Of a stretch of DNA of 64,000 bases, positions 16,980 to 25,950 are shown in pieces (the stretch's first letter is position 1; each line of letters starts with the position of its first letter). The notes below the pieces were generated by a model. It saw only the letters and a list, made by a program, of their open reading frames with translations. It was not told where the DNA came from and did no database searches. Source of the DNA: RU20A sp042610495 (GTDB lineage: Bacteria > Pseudomonadota > Alphaproteobacteria > Rhizobiales > Rhizobiaceae); contig NZ_JBHGAP010000004.1 of the NCBI RefSeq assembly GCF_042610495.1, forward strand, positions 124,001 through 188,000, written 5' to 3'. Position numbers and translations under genes: made by a program.

Positions 16980-17753
16980 TCAGTGAATGGAGCGGATGAA
17001 GCGTTTGAGACGTTCGGATTGCGGATTGTCGAAGATGGCGTCGGGCGGGCCCTGTTCCTCGATCTTGCCTTCCGCAAGGAAGACGATGTGATTGGCGACG
17101 TTGCGCGCAAACTTCATCTCGTGGGTGACGAGCAGCATGGTGCGCTTTTCGCGCGCGAGATCGCCGATCACGTTCAGGACCTCTCCCACCAGTTCCGGGT
17201 CGAGCGCCGATGTGGGCTCGTCGAAGAGCATCACATGCGGCTGGATCGCAAGCGCCCGCGCAATGGCGGCGCGCTGTTGCTGCCCGCCGGAGAGGAAGGC
17301 GGGGTAGGCGTCGTGGCGGGCCTGAAGGCCGACGCGGGCGAGCAGTGCCTCGGCCGTCGCGTAGGCTTCGTCGCGAGGGACGCCGAGCACGTGAATCGGC
17401 ACCTCGACCACATTCTGCAGAATGGTCATGTGCTGCCAGAGATTGAAGTTCTGGAACACCATGCCGAGGCGGGAGCGGATGCGCTGGATCTGCTTTCGAT
17501 CGGCGGGTGTCTGGCCGCCGCGCCCGTCCGGCTTCATGCGGATCGTCTCGCCGCGGATGGCGACGGATCCGGCACTCGGCAGTTCGAGCATGTTGATGCA
17601 GCGCAGAAAGGTGGATTTTCCAGATCCGGAACCACCAATGATGGCGATCACGTCACCCTCTCGGGCGGTGAGCGAGACACCTTTGAGGACCTCGAGCGGA
17701 CCGAACCGCTTGTGCAGATCCGTGACACATATGGCCTCGGCAGCGTTGGTCAT
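16980..17753 (-). CDS. Polar amino-acid ABC transporter ATPase (HisP/GlnQ type)
   Basis: A 257-residue ATPase of usual length. Walker A GGSGSGKSTFLRCIN, FQNFNLWQHMTILQNV (Q-loop), signature LSGGQQQRAAIARALA, Walker B VMLFDEPTSALDPELV, and the H-loop in LVTHEMKFARNVA are all intact. The ATG at 17753 has GGAGG 7 bases upstream; the frame stays open further upstream, but without support. It is the first gene of the five-gene importer/amidohydrolase operon and divergent from the DDAH-aru operon. Confidence 0.93.
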   Translation of the reverse strand: MTNAAEAICVTDLHKRFGPLEVLKGVSLTAREGDVIAIIGGSGSGKSTFLRCINMLELPSAGSVAIRGETIRMKPDGRGGQTPADRKQIQRIRSRLGMVFQNFNLWQHMTILQNVVEVPIHVLGVPRDEAYATAEALLARVGLQARHDAYPAFLSGGQQQRAAIARALAIQPHVMLFDEPTSALDPELVGEVLNVIGDLAREKRTMLLVTHEMKFARNVANHIVFLAEGKIEEQGPPDAIFDNPQSERLKRFIRSIH

Positions 17754-17869
17754 GACCAGACCTCCGGCGCCGGGCCGCGCGGGTGCGCGACAGAATTCAT
17801 GCGAGACCGTTCCCCTTTGGCCGTGCGGCAGTTTTTGCTCTTCACGTCGTCTTGCAAGAGGCATGGTTG

Positions 17870-17900
17870 CACTTGCGAGGTAATTATTCAAGTGTATAAT
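17870..17900 (+). promoter_or_regulatory. Promoter with overlapping palindrome before the guanidino operon
   Basis: A sigma70-like promoter is visible: TTGCGA (17873-17878), 16-bp spacer, TATAAT (17895-17900). The inverted repeat CACTTG (17870-17875) / CAAGTG (17889-17894) overlaps the -35 and fills the spacer. That is the placement expected of a repressor operator, and a BetI-like TetR gene is second in the operon. Autorepression is inferred. Confidence 0.6.
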
Positions 17901-17981
17901 AAGCGCAGCAGGAATTTTTTGCCCGCCGGTTCCCCGGATCGGGCTGCGCATCGACCCCATCCCAGATCGTCAGGAGCATGC

Positions 17982-18854
17982 ATGTCCCGTTATGGTTCCC
18001 AGGAAATGTCCGCCGCTTTGAAGCGTGTCCTGATGCGCCGTCCCGGGCCCAGTCTGGCAACGGCCGACGCCGCCCGCTGGCACTACGGCCCGACGTTCAA
18101 CGGGCCGCGCGCCGTCGAACAGTACGCCGCCTTTGCGCGGCTTGTGGAGGCTTCCGGCACGGAAATCCTGTGGCTGGAGGACACTGGCGACGGGCTCGCG
18201 GACGCCATGTTCACCCATGATCCCTCGTTGATGACCGATCAGGGTGCGGTGATCCTCAACATGGGCAAGCCGTTGCGTATCGGCGAGCCGGCGCTGCACG
18301 AAGCGGCCTATCGCGCTGCCGGAATTCCGATTCTCGGCCGTGTCGAGGCGCCCGGCACGGTGGAGGGCGGCGACTGCATCTGGCTCGATGCGAAGACGCT
18401 GGTGATTGGGCGCGGCGTGCGCAGCAACCAGGCGGGCATCGCCCAGGTTTCGGCCATTCTGGAGCCTCTCGGCGTCCAGGTCATCGGTTTCGACCTGCCG
18501 CTGTGGCAGGGCGAAGAGGCCTGCCTGCACCTGATGTCCGTAATGAGCCCGCTTGCCAGCGATCTTGCGCTGGTCTTTGCACCGCTTCTGCCGGCACCCT
18601 TCTACCAGCTGCTGAAGGCGCGCGGCATTCGCCTGATCGAGGCGTCGGCGGAAGAATTCCACGCCAGCAACGGCCTCAGCCTCAATGTGCTGCCGCTGAA
18701 GCCGATGGATGTCGTGATGGTGGACGGCTTCCCGCAAACGAAGGCGGCGATGGAAGCGGCCGGCTGCACGGTCTCTGTCTTTGCGGCGGATGCACTGTGC
18801 ATCGCCTGCGAGGGCGGACCGACATGCCTCACGCGCCCGGTCCTCCGGGGATGA
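17982..18854 (+). CDS. DDAH/amidinotransferase-family hydrolase
   Basis: A 290-residue protein of the guanidino-group-modifying family (dimethylarginine dimethylaminohydrolase, arginine deiminase fold). VEAPGTVEGGDCIWL (E128, D131), the catalytic-type His in CLHLMSVMSPL (H183) and a Cys in GGPTCLTRPVLR (C282) match the expected catalytic set. Family members hydrolyse the guanidino group of arginine analogues, giving citrulline plus an amine or ammonia. The ATG at 17982 has AGGAG 5 bases upstream. It is first of an operon with a TetR repressor, AruH-like and AruI-like enzymes. Substrate could be methylarginine or another guanidino compound. Confidence 0.82.
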   Translation: MSRYGSQEMSAALKRVLMRRPGPSLATADAARWHYGPTFNGPRAVEQYAAFARLVEASGTEILWLEDTGDGLADAMFTHDPSLMTDQGAVILNMGKPLRIGEPALHEAAYRAAGIPILGRVEAPGTVEGGDCIWLDAKTLVIGRGVRSNQAGIAQVSAILEPLGVQVIGFDLPLWQGEEACLHLMSVMSPLASDLALVFAPLLPAPFYQLLKARGIRLIEASAEEFHASNGLSLNVLPLKPMDVVMVDGFPQTKAAMEAAGCTVSVFAADALCIACEGGPTCLTRPVLRG

Positions 18855-19483
18855 CGCGGCGCAGCTTTCACCGGGCCCCGGAGGCGGAGCGGCGGCACGA
18901 GTTGATTGCCGCAACGCTCGACTGCATTTCCGAGCTCGGCCTGAAAGGTGCGACTGTCAGGGAAATCGCGGCACGCGCCGGCGTCACGGGCGGGCTCGTG
19001 CGCCACTACTTCGAGACGAAGGACCAACTGGTCGCGGCCGCCTATCGAAGCCTGATCGCTTCGCTGACGGAGAAGGCCGAAAACCTGACGGGTGATCCGG
19101 AAAGCCGGCTGCGCGATTTCATCGTGATCAACCTGACGGAGCCGGTCGCCAACAGTCGGAGCCTGTCGCTCTGGGCGGCCTTCATCAGTCAGGTGCGCAG
19201 CGACCCCGTGCTGGGCGCGGTGCATCGCGAAGGCTACCTCGCCTTTCGCGACTCGCTGCAGGGATTGATTGCCGATTTCCGCGCAATCCGTGGCCTGCCG
19301 GCCGACAGCGCGATCTGCCGGCAACAGGCGATCGCCATCAACGCGCTGATGGACGGTCTCTGGCTGGAAGGATGTCTGGCGGGCGATCTCTTCGCGGATG
19401 GCGAGCTGATAGAGATTGCCACCCAATCCATCGAGGCCTTGCTGGGCCTTTCGCTCACCGCCCGTGCGGGTGTGGCCGGCTGA
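18851..19483 (+). CDS. TetR-family repressor (BetI-like)
   Basis: A 210-residue TetR regulator. The HTH reads VREIAARAGVTGGLVRHYF, followed by a BetI-like C-terminal domain with SLWAAFISQVRSDPVLGAVH and INALMDGLWLEGCL. BetI itself senses choline; here the context is guanidino metabolism, so I do not transfer the name. The start ATG overlaps the DDAH stop (ATGA). The probable operator is the palindrome at 17870-17894. Confidence 0.85.
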   Translation: MTRRSFHRAPEAERRHELIAATLDCISELGLKGATVREIAARAGVTGGLVRHYFETKDQLVAAAYRSLIASLTEKAENLTGDPESRLRDFIVINLTEPVANSRSLSLWAAFISQVRSDPVLGAVHREGYLAFRDSLQGLIADFRAIRGLPADSAICRQQAIAINALMDGLWLEGCLAGDLFADGELIEIATQSIEALLGLSLTARAGVAG

Positions 19484-19524
19484 AACACAAGACCTGAACA
19501 ACCGGCAGACAACAGGGGAACGAC

Positions 19525-20715
19525 ATGCGCTATTCGTCCATCACCGAACGCCTCGCCGATCTCGGCTCGGGCAAATGGTCGCTTCACATCCGGGCTCGGG
19601 CCCTGGCGCGCGCCGGCGCCGACATCATCGAGCTCACCATCGGCGAGCCGGACCTGCCCACCGATCCCGCGCTGATCGCCGAATGCCAGCGTGCCATGTC
19701 CGCCGGGCGCTACCGCTATTCCAACGGACGCGGCGAGCCCGCCGTGGTTGAGGCGATTGCCGCCAAGTACCGCCGCCGGCGCGCCGATGTGACCACCGAC
19801 AATGTCATGGTCTTTCCGGGTACGCAGACCGCGCTCTTTGCCGTCATGCTTGGCATTTCCGAGCCGGGGGACGGCATCCTGGTCGGGGATCCGCTTTACG
19901 CCACCTATGAGGCCGTGATCCGCTCGACCGGTGCGGAGCCGGTCTATGTGCCGTTGCGCCCGGAACATGGTTTCCACATGCAGGCGAGCGATCTCGAGCA
20001 GGCTATCACGCCGGCCTGCCGCGTTCTCCTGCTGAATACGCCGCACAACCCGACCGGCGCGACGCTGACGCGCAGCGAAATTGCGGCAATCGGCGCCGTG
20101 GCGCGCCGGCACGACCTTTGGATTGTGTGCGATGAAGTTTATGAGGAGCTGGTCTTCGGCGCCGCTTTCGCCTCGCCCTTCGATGATCCCGACCTCGCAG
20201 AACGCACGATCGTCGTGTCTTCCATCTCCAAGTCCCATGCGGCCCCCGGCTTTCGCAGCGGCTGGGCGGTGGGCCCGGCGGAGTTTACGCAGCGCCTGCT
20301 GCCGGTGTCCGAGACCATGCTGTTCGGTGTGCAGCCCTTCATTGCGGATATGACGGCCTATGCGCTGTCGAATCCGATCACGACGGCTGCGACCATGCGC
20401 CAGTCCTATCAGGCTCGCGCCGCCCGAATATTTGCCGCCCTTTCCGGGGCGAGCGGGCTTCGTCCCACCATGCCTGAGGCCGGCATGTTCATCGTTGTCG
20501 ATGTGTCTGCGACCGGGCTCGACGGCGAGGCCTTTGCCTGGCGCCTGCTGGAGGAGGAGGGGGTCGCGGTCATGCCTGGCTCGTCCTTCGGCGAGCAGGC
20601 GCGGGATTTCGTGCGCATCAGCCTGACGGTGGCGGATGCGCGGATCGACGAGGCCTGCCGGCGCATCACGGCGCTGGCCGCCCAGCTCGTACCCTTGAAG
20701 GAGCGCCGTGCATGA
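19525..20715 (+). CDS. aruH: PLP-dependent aminotransferase, arginine:pyruvate transaminase-like
   Basis: A 396-residue fold-type I aminotransferase. It starts MRYSSITERLADLG, close to the start of Pseudomonas AruH as I remember it. IGEPDLPTDPALI, LLNTPHNPTGATL, IVCDEVYEELVF and the PLP lysine in SSISKSHAAPGFRSGWAVGP (K236) are intact. AruH moves the amino group of L-arginine to pyruvate and yields 2-ketoarginine. The next gene, AruI-like, would decarboxylate that product, which supports the assignment. The ribosome binding site AGGGG lies 6 bases upstream, and its stop overlaps the next start. Confidence 0.8.
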   Translation: MRYSSITERLADLGSGKWSLHIRARALARAGADIIELTIGEPDLPTDPALIAECQRAMSAGRYRYSNGRGEPAVVEAIAAKYRRRRADVTTDNVMVFPGTQTALFAVMLGISEPGDGILVGDPLYATYEAVIRSTGAEPVYVPLRPEHGFHMQASDLEQAITPACRVLLLNTPHNPTGATLTRSEIAAIGAVARRHDLWIVCDEVYEELVFGAAFASPFDDPDLAERTIVVSSISKSHAAPGFRSGWAVGPAEFTQRLLPVSETMLFGVQPFIADMTAYALSNPITTAATMRQSYQARAARIFAALSGASGLRPTMPEAGMFIVVDVSATGLDGEAFAWRLLEEEGVAVMPGSSFGEQARDFVRISLTVADARIDEACRRITALAAQLVPLKERRA

Positions 20716-22340
20716 CGAACGAGACGACAAAGGCAAGGACCATGACGGTCGGCGAAGCGCTGGTCGAGCTTCTGGCCGAAAACGGCGTCGAGGTGGTGTT
20801 CGGCATTCCCGGCGTGCATACGGTCGAGCTCTATCGGGGTCTGGCGGCGTCGCCGATCCGCCACGTGACGCCCCGTCACGAGCAGGGCGCGGGCTTCATG
20901 GCGGATGGATATGCGCGCGTTTCCGGCAAGCCGGGCGTGGCCCTCGTCATCACCGGGCCGGGTCTCACGAACACGCTGACGGCGATGGCGCAGGCACGGC
21001 AGGACTCTATCCCGATCCTCGTGATTTCCGGCGTCAACCGCCGCGATTCGCTTGGGCACGGGCGCGGACTGCTCCACGAACTGCCGGACCAGCAGGCTCT
21101 GGTGAAAACGGTCGCACTCTATACGCATACGTTGCTCAATCCCGACGATCTCGGCGCCGTGGTCGACCGCGCCTTTGCGGTGCTCGGTTCGGGCCGGCCG
21201 GGACCGGTGCATATCGAGATCCCGACCGATGTCATGTCGGCACCCGTCACGCTGCCGCCGACGCTGCGGACAGCGCAGGCCACCCGGCCGCGGGCGGATG
21301 CCGAAACGCTGCAGAAGGCTGCGATCCTTGCATCCGAGGCGCGGCGGCCGGTGATTTTGTGCGGCGGCGGCGCCATTACGGCAGAGGCCGAAATTGGCAT
21401 TCTGGCGGACCGCATCGGTGCGCCGGTCGTCACCACGGTCAATGCGCGTGGCATGATGGCCGGAAGTCCCCTTCGCGTGCCGGCCAGCCCCAGCCTCAAG
21501 GCCGTCAGAAACCTGCTGCGCGATGCCGATCTCGTCTTCGCCTTCGGGACCGAGATGGGGCAGACGGATTACGACATGTATGCCGATGGCGGCTTCCCGC
21601 TGCTCGACCGACTTATCCGAATCGATATCGACGCCATGCAACTGGCGCGCGGACCGCATGGGCTGATGTCCATCCTGTCGGGCGCGCGCATGGCGGCGGC
21701 AGGGATCACGAGCTTCCTTCCCGAAACCGCCGCTGAGGGCGGGGTGCAGCGCGCCCAGGCCACGCGCAAGGCTGCCATGAAGGAATTGACCGCGAAAATG
21801 CGGGCGGAAATCGCTGTTGTCGACGCCATCTATGCCACGCTGCCGGCCGCGACGATCGTGGGGGATTCCACACAGGCCGTCTATGCCGGCAATCTCTATT
21901 GCGATGCACCGCGGGCGCGCAGCTGGTTCAATTCGGCAACCGGTTTCGGTGCGCTCGGCTACGCCCCGCCGGCGGCCGTGGGAGCCGCCGTTGCGGCGGC
22001 CGAAGAGCCAGTCATCTGTCTGGTCGGCGATGGCGGCATCCAGTTCTCGCTGGCCGAGATCGGCTCGGCTGCCGATATCGGCGCGCAGGTGATCTTTCTC
22101 GTCTGGAACAACAATGGCTACCAGGAGATCGAGACTTACATGCGCGACAACGGCATCACGCCAGAGGGTGTGAAGCCGGGCGCGCCGGACTTTCTGAAGA
22201 CCGCCGAGGCCTATGGCCTTCCGGCGCGGCGATTGGCCCATGTGGATGAGCTGCCCGCTGCGCTCAGGGAGGCCTCCACCCGCAAGGGGCCATCCCTGAT
22301 TGAAATTCACGAGACCCGCACGGCCGGCGCGACAGCCTGA
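20712..22340 (+). CDS. aruI: ThDP-dependent 5-guanidino-2-oxopentanoate decarboxylase
   Basis: A 542-residue thiamine diphosphate enzyme. The N-terminal domain has the catalytic glutamate in PRHEQGAGFMADGYAR (E57). The C-terminal domain has the ThDP motif GDGGIQFSLAEIGSAADIGA-type sequence (GDG at 439-441), then VWNNNGYQEIETYM. ISGVNRRDSLGHGRGLLHEL is typical of the AruI group rather than acetolactate synthase. AruI converts 2-ketoarginine to 4-guanidinobutyraldehyde in the arginine transaminase pathway. It is coupled to aruH by a 4-bp ATGA overlap. The following dehydrogenase and guanidinobutyrase are not in the window. Confidence 0.82.
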   Translation: MTNETTKARTMTVGEALVELLAENGVEVVFGIPGVHTVELYRGLAASPIRHVTPRHEQGAGFMADGYARVSGKPGVALVITGPGLTNTLTAMAQARQDSIPILVISGVNRRDSLGHGRGLLHELPDQQALVKTVALYTHTLLNPDDLGAVVDRAFAVLGSGRPGPVHIEIPTDVMSAPVTLPPTLRTAQATRPRADAETLQKAAILASEARRPVILCGGGAITAEAEIGILADRIGAPVVTTVNARGMMAGSPLRVPASPSLKAVRNLLRDADLVFAFGTEMGQTDYDMYADGGFPLLDRLIRIDIDAMQLARGPHGLMSILSGARMAAAGITSFLPETAAEGGVQRAQATRKAAMKELTAKMRAEIAVVDAIYATLPAATIVGDSTQAVYAGNLYCDAPRARSWFNSATGFGALGYAPPAAVGAAVAAAEEPVICLVGDGGIQFSLAEIGSAADIGAQVIFLVWNNNGYQEIETYMRDNGITPEGVKPGAPDFLKTAEAYGLPARRLAHVDELPAALREASTRKGPSLIEIHETRTAGATA

Positions 22341-22411
22341 CGGTTAGCGAAACCTGCGGATCGATCGGCTACGGCCGTCCAGGCATCCGGACGGCCAGTT
22401 CGCTCAGACCT

Positions 22412-23239
22412 TTACTTGAGACGCAGGTCGGGGTGGCGGTTCACATCCTTGTAAAGCAGGTAGCGGAAGCGGCCCGGGCCGCCCGCATAGCAGGCCTGCG
22501 GGCAGTAGGCGCGCAGCCACATGAAGTCGCCTGCCTCGACCTCCACCCAGTCCTGGTTGAGGCGGTATACGGCCTTGCCCTCCAGCACATAGAGCCCATG
22601 CTCCATGATGTGGGTTTCCATGAAGGGAATGATGGCACCGGGTTCGAAGCTGACGATGTTGATGTGCATGTCGTAGCGCACATCTGCGGGATCGAGAAAA
22701 CGGATCGTGGCCCATTTGCCGTCCGTATCCGGCATGGCGTGGCATTCGCACTCGTCCTCATGGGTAAAGACCGCCGGCGGCGGCTCCAGCCCGTCCACGA
22801 CCTTGAAGGCCTTGCGGATCCAGTGGAAGCGCGCGGGTTCGTCCGAGCCGTTCTTCAACGTCCAGGCGGCACCGGCCGGCAGATAGGCGAAGGAGCCTTC
22901 TCTCAGGGCGTTCGCTTTCCCGTCGAGGGTAATCGTCATCTCGCCGGATACGACGAAAATGCCAGCCTCTGCGCCCTTATCCGGTTCCGGCCGCTCACTG
23001 CCGCCACCGGGTGCGACCTCTACGATGTATTGCGCGAACGTCTCCGAGAAGCCCGTCATGGGGCGGGCGATGATCCAGGCGCGCGTGCCGTCCCAATGCG
23101 GCAGCACGCTGGTCACGATGTCGCTCATCACGCCCTTGGGAATCACTGCGTAGGCCGTTGTAAACACCGCCTTGCCCGAGAGCGTCTGGGTCTGCGGCGG
23201 CAGGCCGCCTACCTCGGAGAAATACGAACTGCGCGTCAT
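22412..23239 (-). CDS. allE: (S)-ureidoglycine aminohydrolase-like bicupin
   Basis: A 275-residue two-cupin protein. ARPMTGFSETFAQYIVEVAP and a first cupin with GIFVVSGEMTITLDGK are followed by a second cupin (FMETHIMEHGLYVLEGKAVY). It ends ACYAGGPGRFRYLLYKDVNR, the pattern I associate with AllE/UGHY enzymes. These Mn-dependent enzymes release ammonia from ureidoglycine in allantoin breakdown. No other purine or allantoin gene is adjacent, so the assignment rests on sequence alone. AGGAGG lies 10 bases before the ATG at 23239. It is convergent with the aru operon. Confidence 0.8.
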   Translation of the reverse strand: MTRSSYFSEVGGLPPQTQTLSGKAVFTTAYAVIPKGVMSDIVTSVLPHWDGTRAWIIARPMTGFSETFAQYIVEVAPGGGSERPEPDKGAEAGIFVVSGEMTITLDGKANALREGSFAYLPAGAAWTLKNGSDEPARFHWIRKAFKVVDGLEPPPAVFTHEDECECHAMPDTDGKWATIRFLDPADVRYDMHINIVSFEPGAIIPFMETHIMEHGLYVLEGKAVYRLNQDWVEVEAGDFMWLRAYCPQACYAGGPGRFRYLLYKDVNRHPDLRLK

Positions 23240-23600
23240 GGGTGTGCGGCCTCCTGCTTGCTTCGACGCGTCACTCCTGCTGCGTCCGCGCAGCTATGTC
23301 AAACCCCGAGCGTGTGACATCAGGTGATCGGCAGAGGTCGCAAGGGACAGGTACGAACCATGCTGACGGCGGGGAGCGATAACCGAAACGCGACGGTGCG
23401 ATGAATATTTCACTTCAAAGCTGTAAAAGACATAAAATGATCAAATGATTGGAGAGGTTAAGTAAAATATAATGGACATTTTGCCGCATTCGAATGCACT
23501 TATCTAGGCGTTGCCCCTAGAGAGTGATTTGTTCACTCGTGCTAATTGCCGAATATTAGGATCAAAGGTATTTAAGCAGTGATATCACGGTGGAGCGGTC
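23240..23600. promoter_or_regulatory. Divergent intergenic region before the response regulator
   Basis: These 361 bp separate allE (leftward) from the response regulator (rightward). I see no gene. The region 23400-23580 is clearly AT-richer than its surroundings. It contains an inverted repeat CTAGG (23504-23508) / CCTAG (23516-23520) with a 7-base spacer, about 80 bp before the response regulator start, which may be a regulator site. Confidence 0.4.
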
Positions 23601-24248
23601 ATGGCCGAGCAGGAGTTCAGGGTTCTCCTGGCTGACGATCATCCGGTGGTAGCCGCGGGATTGCGCCTTGCAATCGGCCAGGCTCGCGGGCTGGCGCTCG
23701 TTGGTACGGCGCTCGACCCCGAGACGCTTCTTCTGATGGCAGCGAAAGAGCGGCCGGACGCGTTCATCCTGGACCTCGTTTTCGATGGCCAGTTACAGTT
23801 TGACCTCATCGAACGCTGCAGAGCGACCTATCCGGGGTCCGTGATCATCGTTTTCACTTCGCTGCCCGCCGGGCCTTATCGCCAGACGGCCATTGCGGCG
23901 GGTGCCGATGCTTTCGTGGGCAAGGATACCGATCTCGAAACGCTGGCTGGCCTCCTGCTTGAGCATCTGGGAACTCCCCGTCGCAAGCCTGGAACGGTGG
24001 CAGCGGTCTCGATCATTCCAAGCCTTGCCGATATCGGTCGCGGCATCCACTTCACCAGGCGCGAGCAGGAAGTGGCTGCCATGCTCAGTCACGGAAACTC
24101 GATCAACGATATCGCACGCGCACTCGGCATCAGCATGAAGACGGCGTCTGTCCATCGAGACAATCTGCGCATGAAACTGCAATGTCGTGACAGCAACGAA
24201 CTGATCGCCCGTCTCGCCCGCCTTTACGGTGCGGCCGGAGCGTCCTGA
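23601..24248 (+). CDS. NarL/FixJ-type response regulator
   Basis: A 215-residue two-domain response regulator. The receiver has the acidic pair in LLADDHPVVA (about 11-12), phosphoacceptor D58 (FILDLVFDG), T86 and K108. The C-terminal LuxR-type HTH has FTRREQEVAAMLSHGNSIND and LGISMKTASVHRDNLRMKL. It probably binds DNA as a dimer once phosphorylated. The kinase gene begins 8 bp past its stop, so the two are a cognate pair. A GGAG site precedes the ATG. Confidence 0.9.
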   Translation: MAEQEFRVLLADDHPVVAAGLRLAIGQARGLALVGTALDPETLLLMAAKERPDAFILDLVFDGQLQFDLIERCRATYPGSVIIVFTSLPAGPYRQTAIAAGADAFVGKDTDLETLAGLLLEHLGTPRRKPGTVAAVSIIPSLADIGRGIHFTRREQEVAAMLSHGNSINDIARALGISMKTASVHRDNLRMKLQCRDSNELIARLARLYGAAGAS

Positions 24249-24255
24249 AGGCGGA

Positions 24256-25950
24256 ATGGTGATGGCGCACGCGCGATCCGCGATCATTGCCGCTGCCGGA
24301 ATGCCGCCTCCAGCCGCGATCGCCGGATTTGCGCTGATCTACGTGTTTCTCGGCGCACTATCCCTTTCCACAGCCTATATCCAGCCGAACGCAGCGGCTG
24401 TATGGATCCCGTCCGGCTATGCGACCGGCCTTCTGATTGCCCGTGGGCGGGGTTTCTGGCCGGCGATCCTTGCCGGTTCCTTTACTGTGAACGCGATGGT
24501 GAATTTCACCAATCCGGATGGCATGGCGCTCGATCTCCTCGCAGCGCTTGCCGTGGCTGTCGGCAATACGGCTGAAGCGGTGCTGGCCGCCTTTCTGACC
24601 GAGCGTTTCGCCGATGGTAAAGGCTTTCTGAATTCTGCGCGCAGCGTACGCTATTTCCTGCTCTTCACCGTCCCGCTGCCGCCGTTGGTCAGCGCTGGGG
24701 TCGGTTTGCTGGCGAGCCATCTGGCTGCGCTTCCGGCCAAGGACAGCGAATTCGAGGTCTTTGTCACCTGGTATGTCGCCAACGCCGCGGGCATGCTGAT
24801 CTTCTGCGGCATCATTGTCGGCCTTCTCGAAGGCGGCTTCTTCCGTTTCGTCCGGCATCGCCTGGGAGAATTGCTGCTGCTGGCCGGCTGTCTGATCTTC
24901 GCAAGCCAGGCGCTCTGCGGCGTCTATTTCTCGGAGGCGGTCGCGGAGTGGACCAAGCCCTACATGGTGATTCCGCTGTTGCTCTGGGCGGCGTTGCGCT
25001 TTGGAGCGTCCGGTGGGCTTGCGGCCATCGCCCTCATTACCGTCGGCGCCTCTGTCGGTGCCATGCGGGGGTTCCAGGTCTTTCCCGCCGACTCTCCCTG
25101 GCAGGCGCTGACCTTCCTGCAAATCTTCCTGGCCATGCAAGCGGTGATGATCCTGTTCATGACCGCCGCAGTGGCCGAAGCGACAAGCGCACGCGCCGAA
25201 CTCGAATTGCGGGTGCGCGCCCGTACCCGCGAGGTGGAGCAGTTGCTGCGACGCGGCGAGGTGTTCGCGGCCCTCGTCGCCCATGACCTCAAAAGTCCGG
25301 TCTACGGGATCCGTAACACGTTGCGAACCTGTGTCTCGGGTCTTGCCGGCCGCCGTCTTTCCACCGAAGACCTCCTGCCGGCACTTCAGGTCATCGAGGA
25401 GACCTGCACGGCCCTCGGCGACCGGGTCGAGAGCCTTCTGTCCGCACCCTATCTGCCGGAAGAAGCCCCGGGCGCGCCGCTTGCCACTGTCATGGACAAC
25501 ATTGCGGCTGCCCATCGCCTCACGCTGCAGCGACGACGCGTGCGCCTCGAGACACACATACCGGCGCGCCTGATCGTGCCGCGGGCGCGGGAAGTGGAGC
25601 ACATTGTCGATACACTCATCGACAATGCGGTACGCTTCTCCCAGGAGGGAGACGTGGTGACCGTTTCTGCCAGCCTTGATTCCGGCGGTATCCGCATCAC
25701 GGTCGCCGACCTCGGCCCGGGCCTCCCGCCAGACCGGCTGGAACTTCTTGTGCGGCGGGATCGTCCGCCAGCTCCTCCCGGCGAATCCGGCCAGCGGCCG
25801 CGCCTTGGTCTCTATCTTGCCGCCGAGCAGGCACGCTGGATGGACGGGGCCCTGCTCTACGAACCCAACTGGCCGACGGGCGCGCGCTTCGTCCTGCATC
25901 TTCCCTATCGCCATGTCGCGTTTGGCGCGGATCCGTCCGACGCCGTTTAA
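24256..25950 (+). CDS. MASE1 sensor histidine kinase
   Basis: A 564-residue kinase. The first 300 residues or so are a MASE1-like membrane sensor with about eight hydrophobic segments: LSTAYIQPNAAAVWIPSGYA, FWPAILAGSFTVNA and GNTAEAVLAAFLTERF are the family landmarks. A short coiled linker (RVRARTREVEQLLRRGEVF) leads to the phosphorylation site in ALVAHDLKSPVYGIR (H343) and an ATPase domain with VDTLIDNAVRFSQ (N box) and DLGPGLPP (G1). The G2/F part looks shortened. The ligand is unknown. It pairs with the preceding response regulator and stands upstream of the giant surface-protein gene. Confidence 0.85.
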   Translation: MVMAHARSAIIAAAGMPPPAAIAGFALIYVFLGALSLSTAYIQPNAAAVWIPSGYATGLLIARGRGFWPAILAGSFTVNAMVNFTNPDGMALDLLAALAVAVGNTAEAVLAAFLTERFADGKGFLNSARSVRYFLLFTVPLPPLVSAGVGLLASHLAALPAKDSEFEVFVTWYVANAAGMLIFCGIIVGLLEGGFFRFVRHRLGELLLLAGCLIFASQALCGVYFSEAVAEWTKPYMVIPLLLWAALRFGASGGLAAIALITVGASVGAMRGFQVFPADSPWQALTFLQIFLAMQAVMILFMTAAVAEATSARAELELRVRARTREVEQLLRRGEVFAALVAHDLKSPVYGIRNTLRTCVSGLAGRRLSTEDLLPALQVIEETCTALGDRVESLLSAPYLPEEAPGAPLATVMDNIAAAHRLTLQRRRVRLETHIPARLIVPRAREVEHIVDTLIDNAVRFSQEGDVVTVSASLDSGGIRITVADLGPGLPPDRLELLVRRDRPPAPPGESGQRPRLGLYLAAEQARWMDGALLYEPNWPTGARFVLHLPYRHVAFGADPSDAV

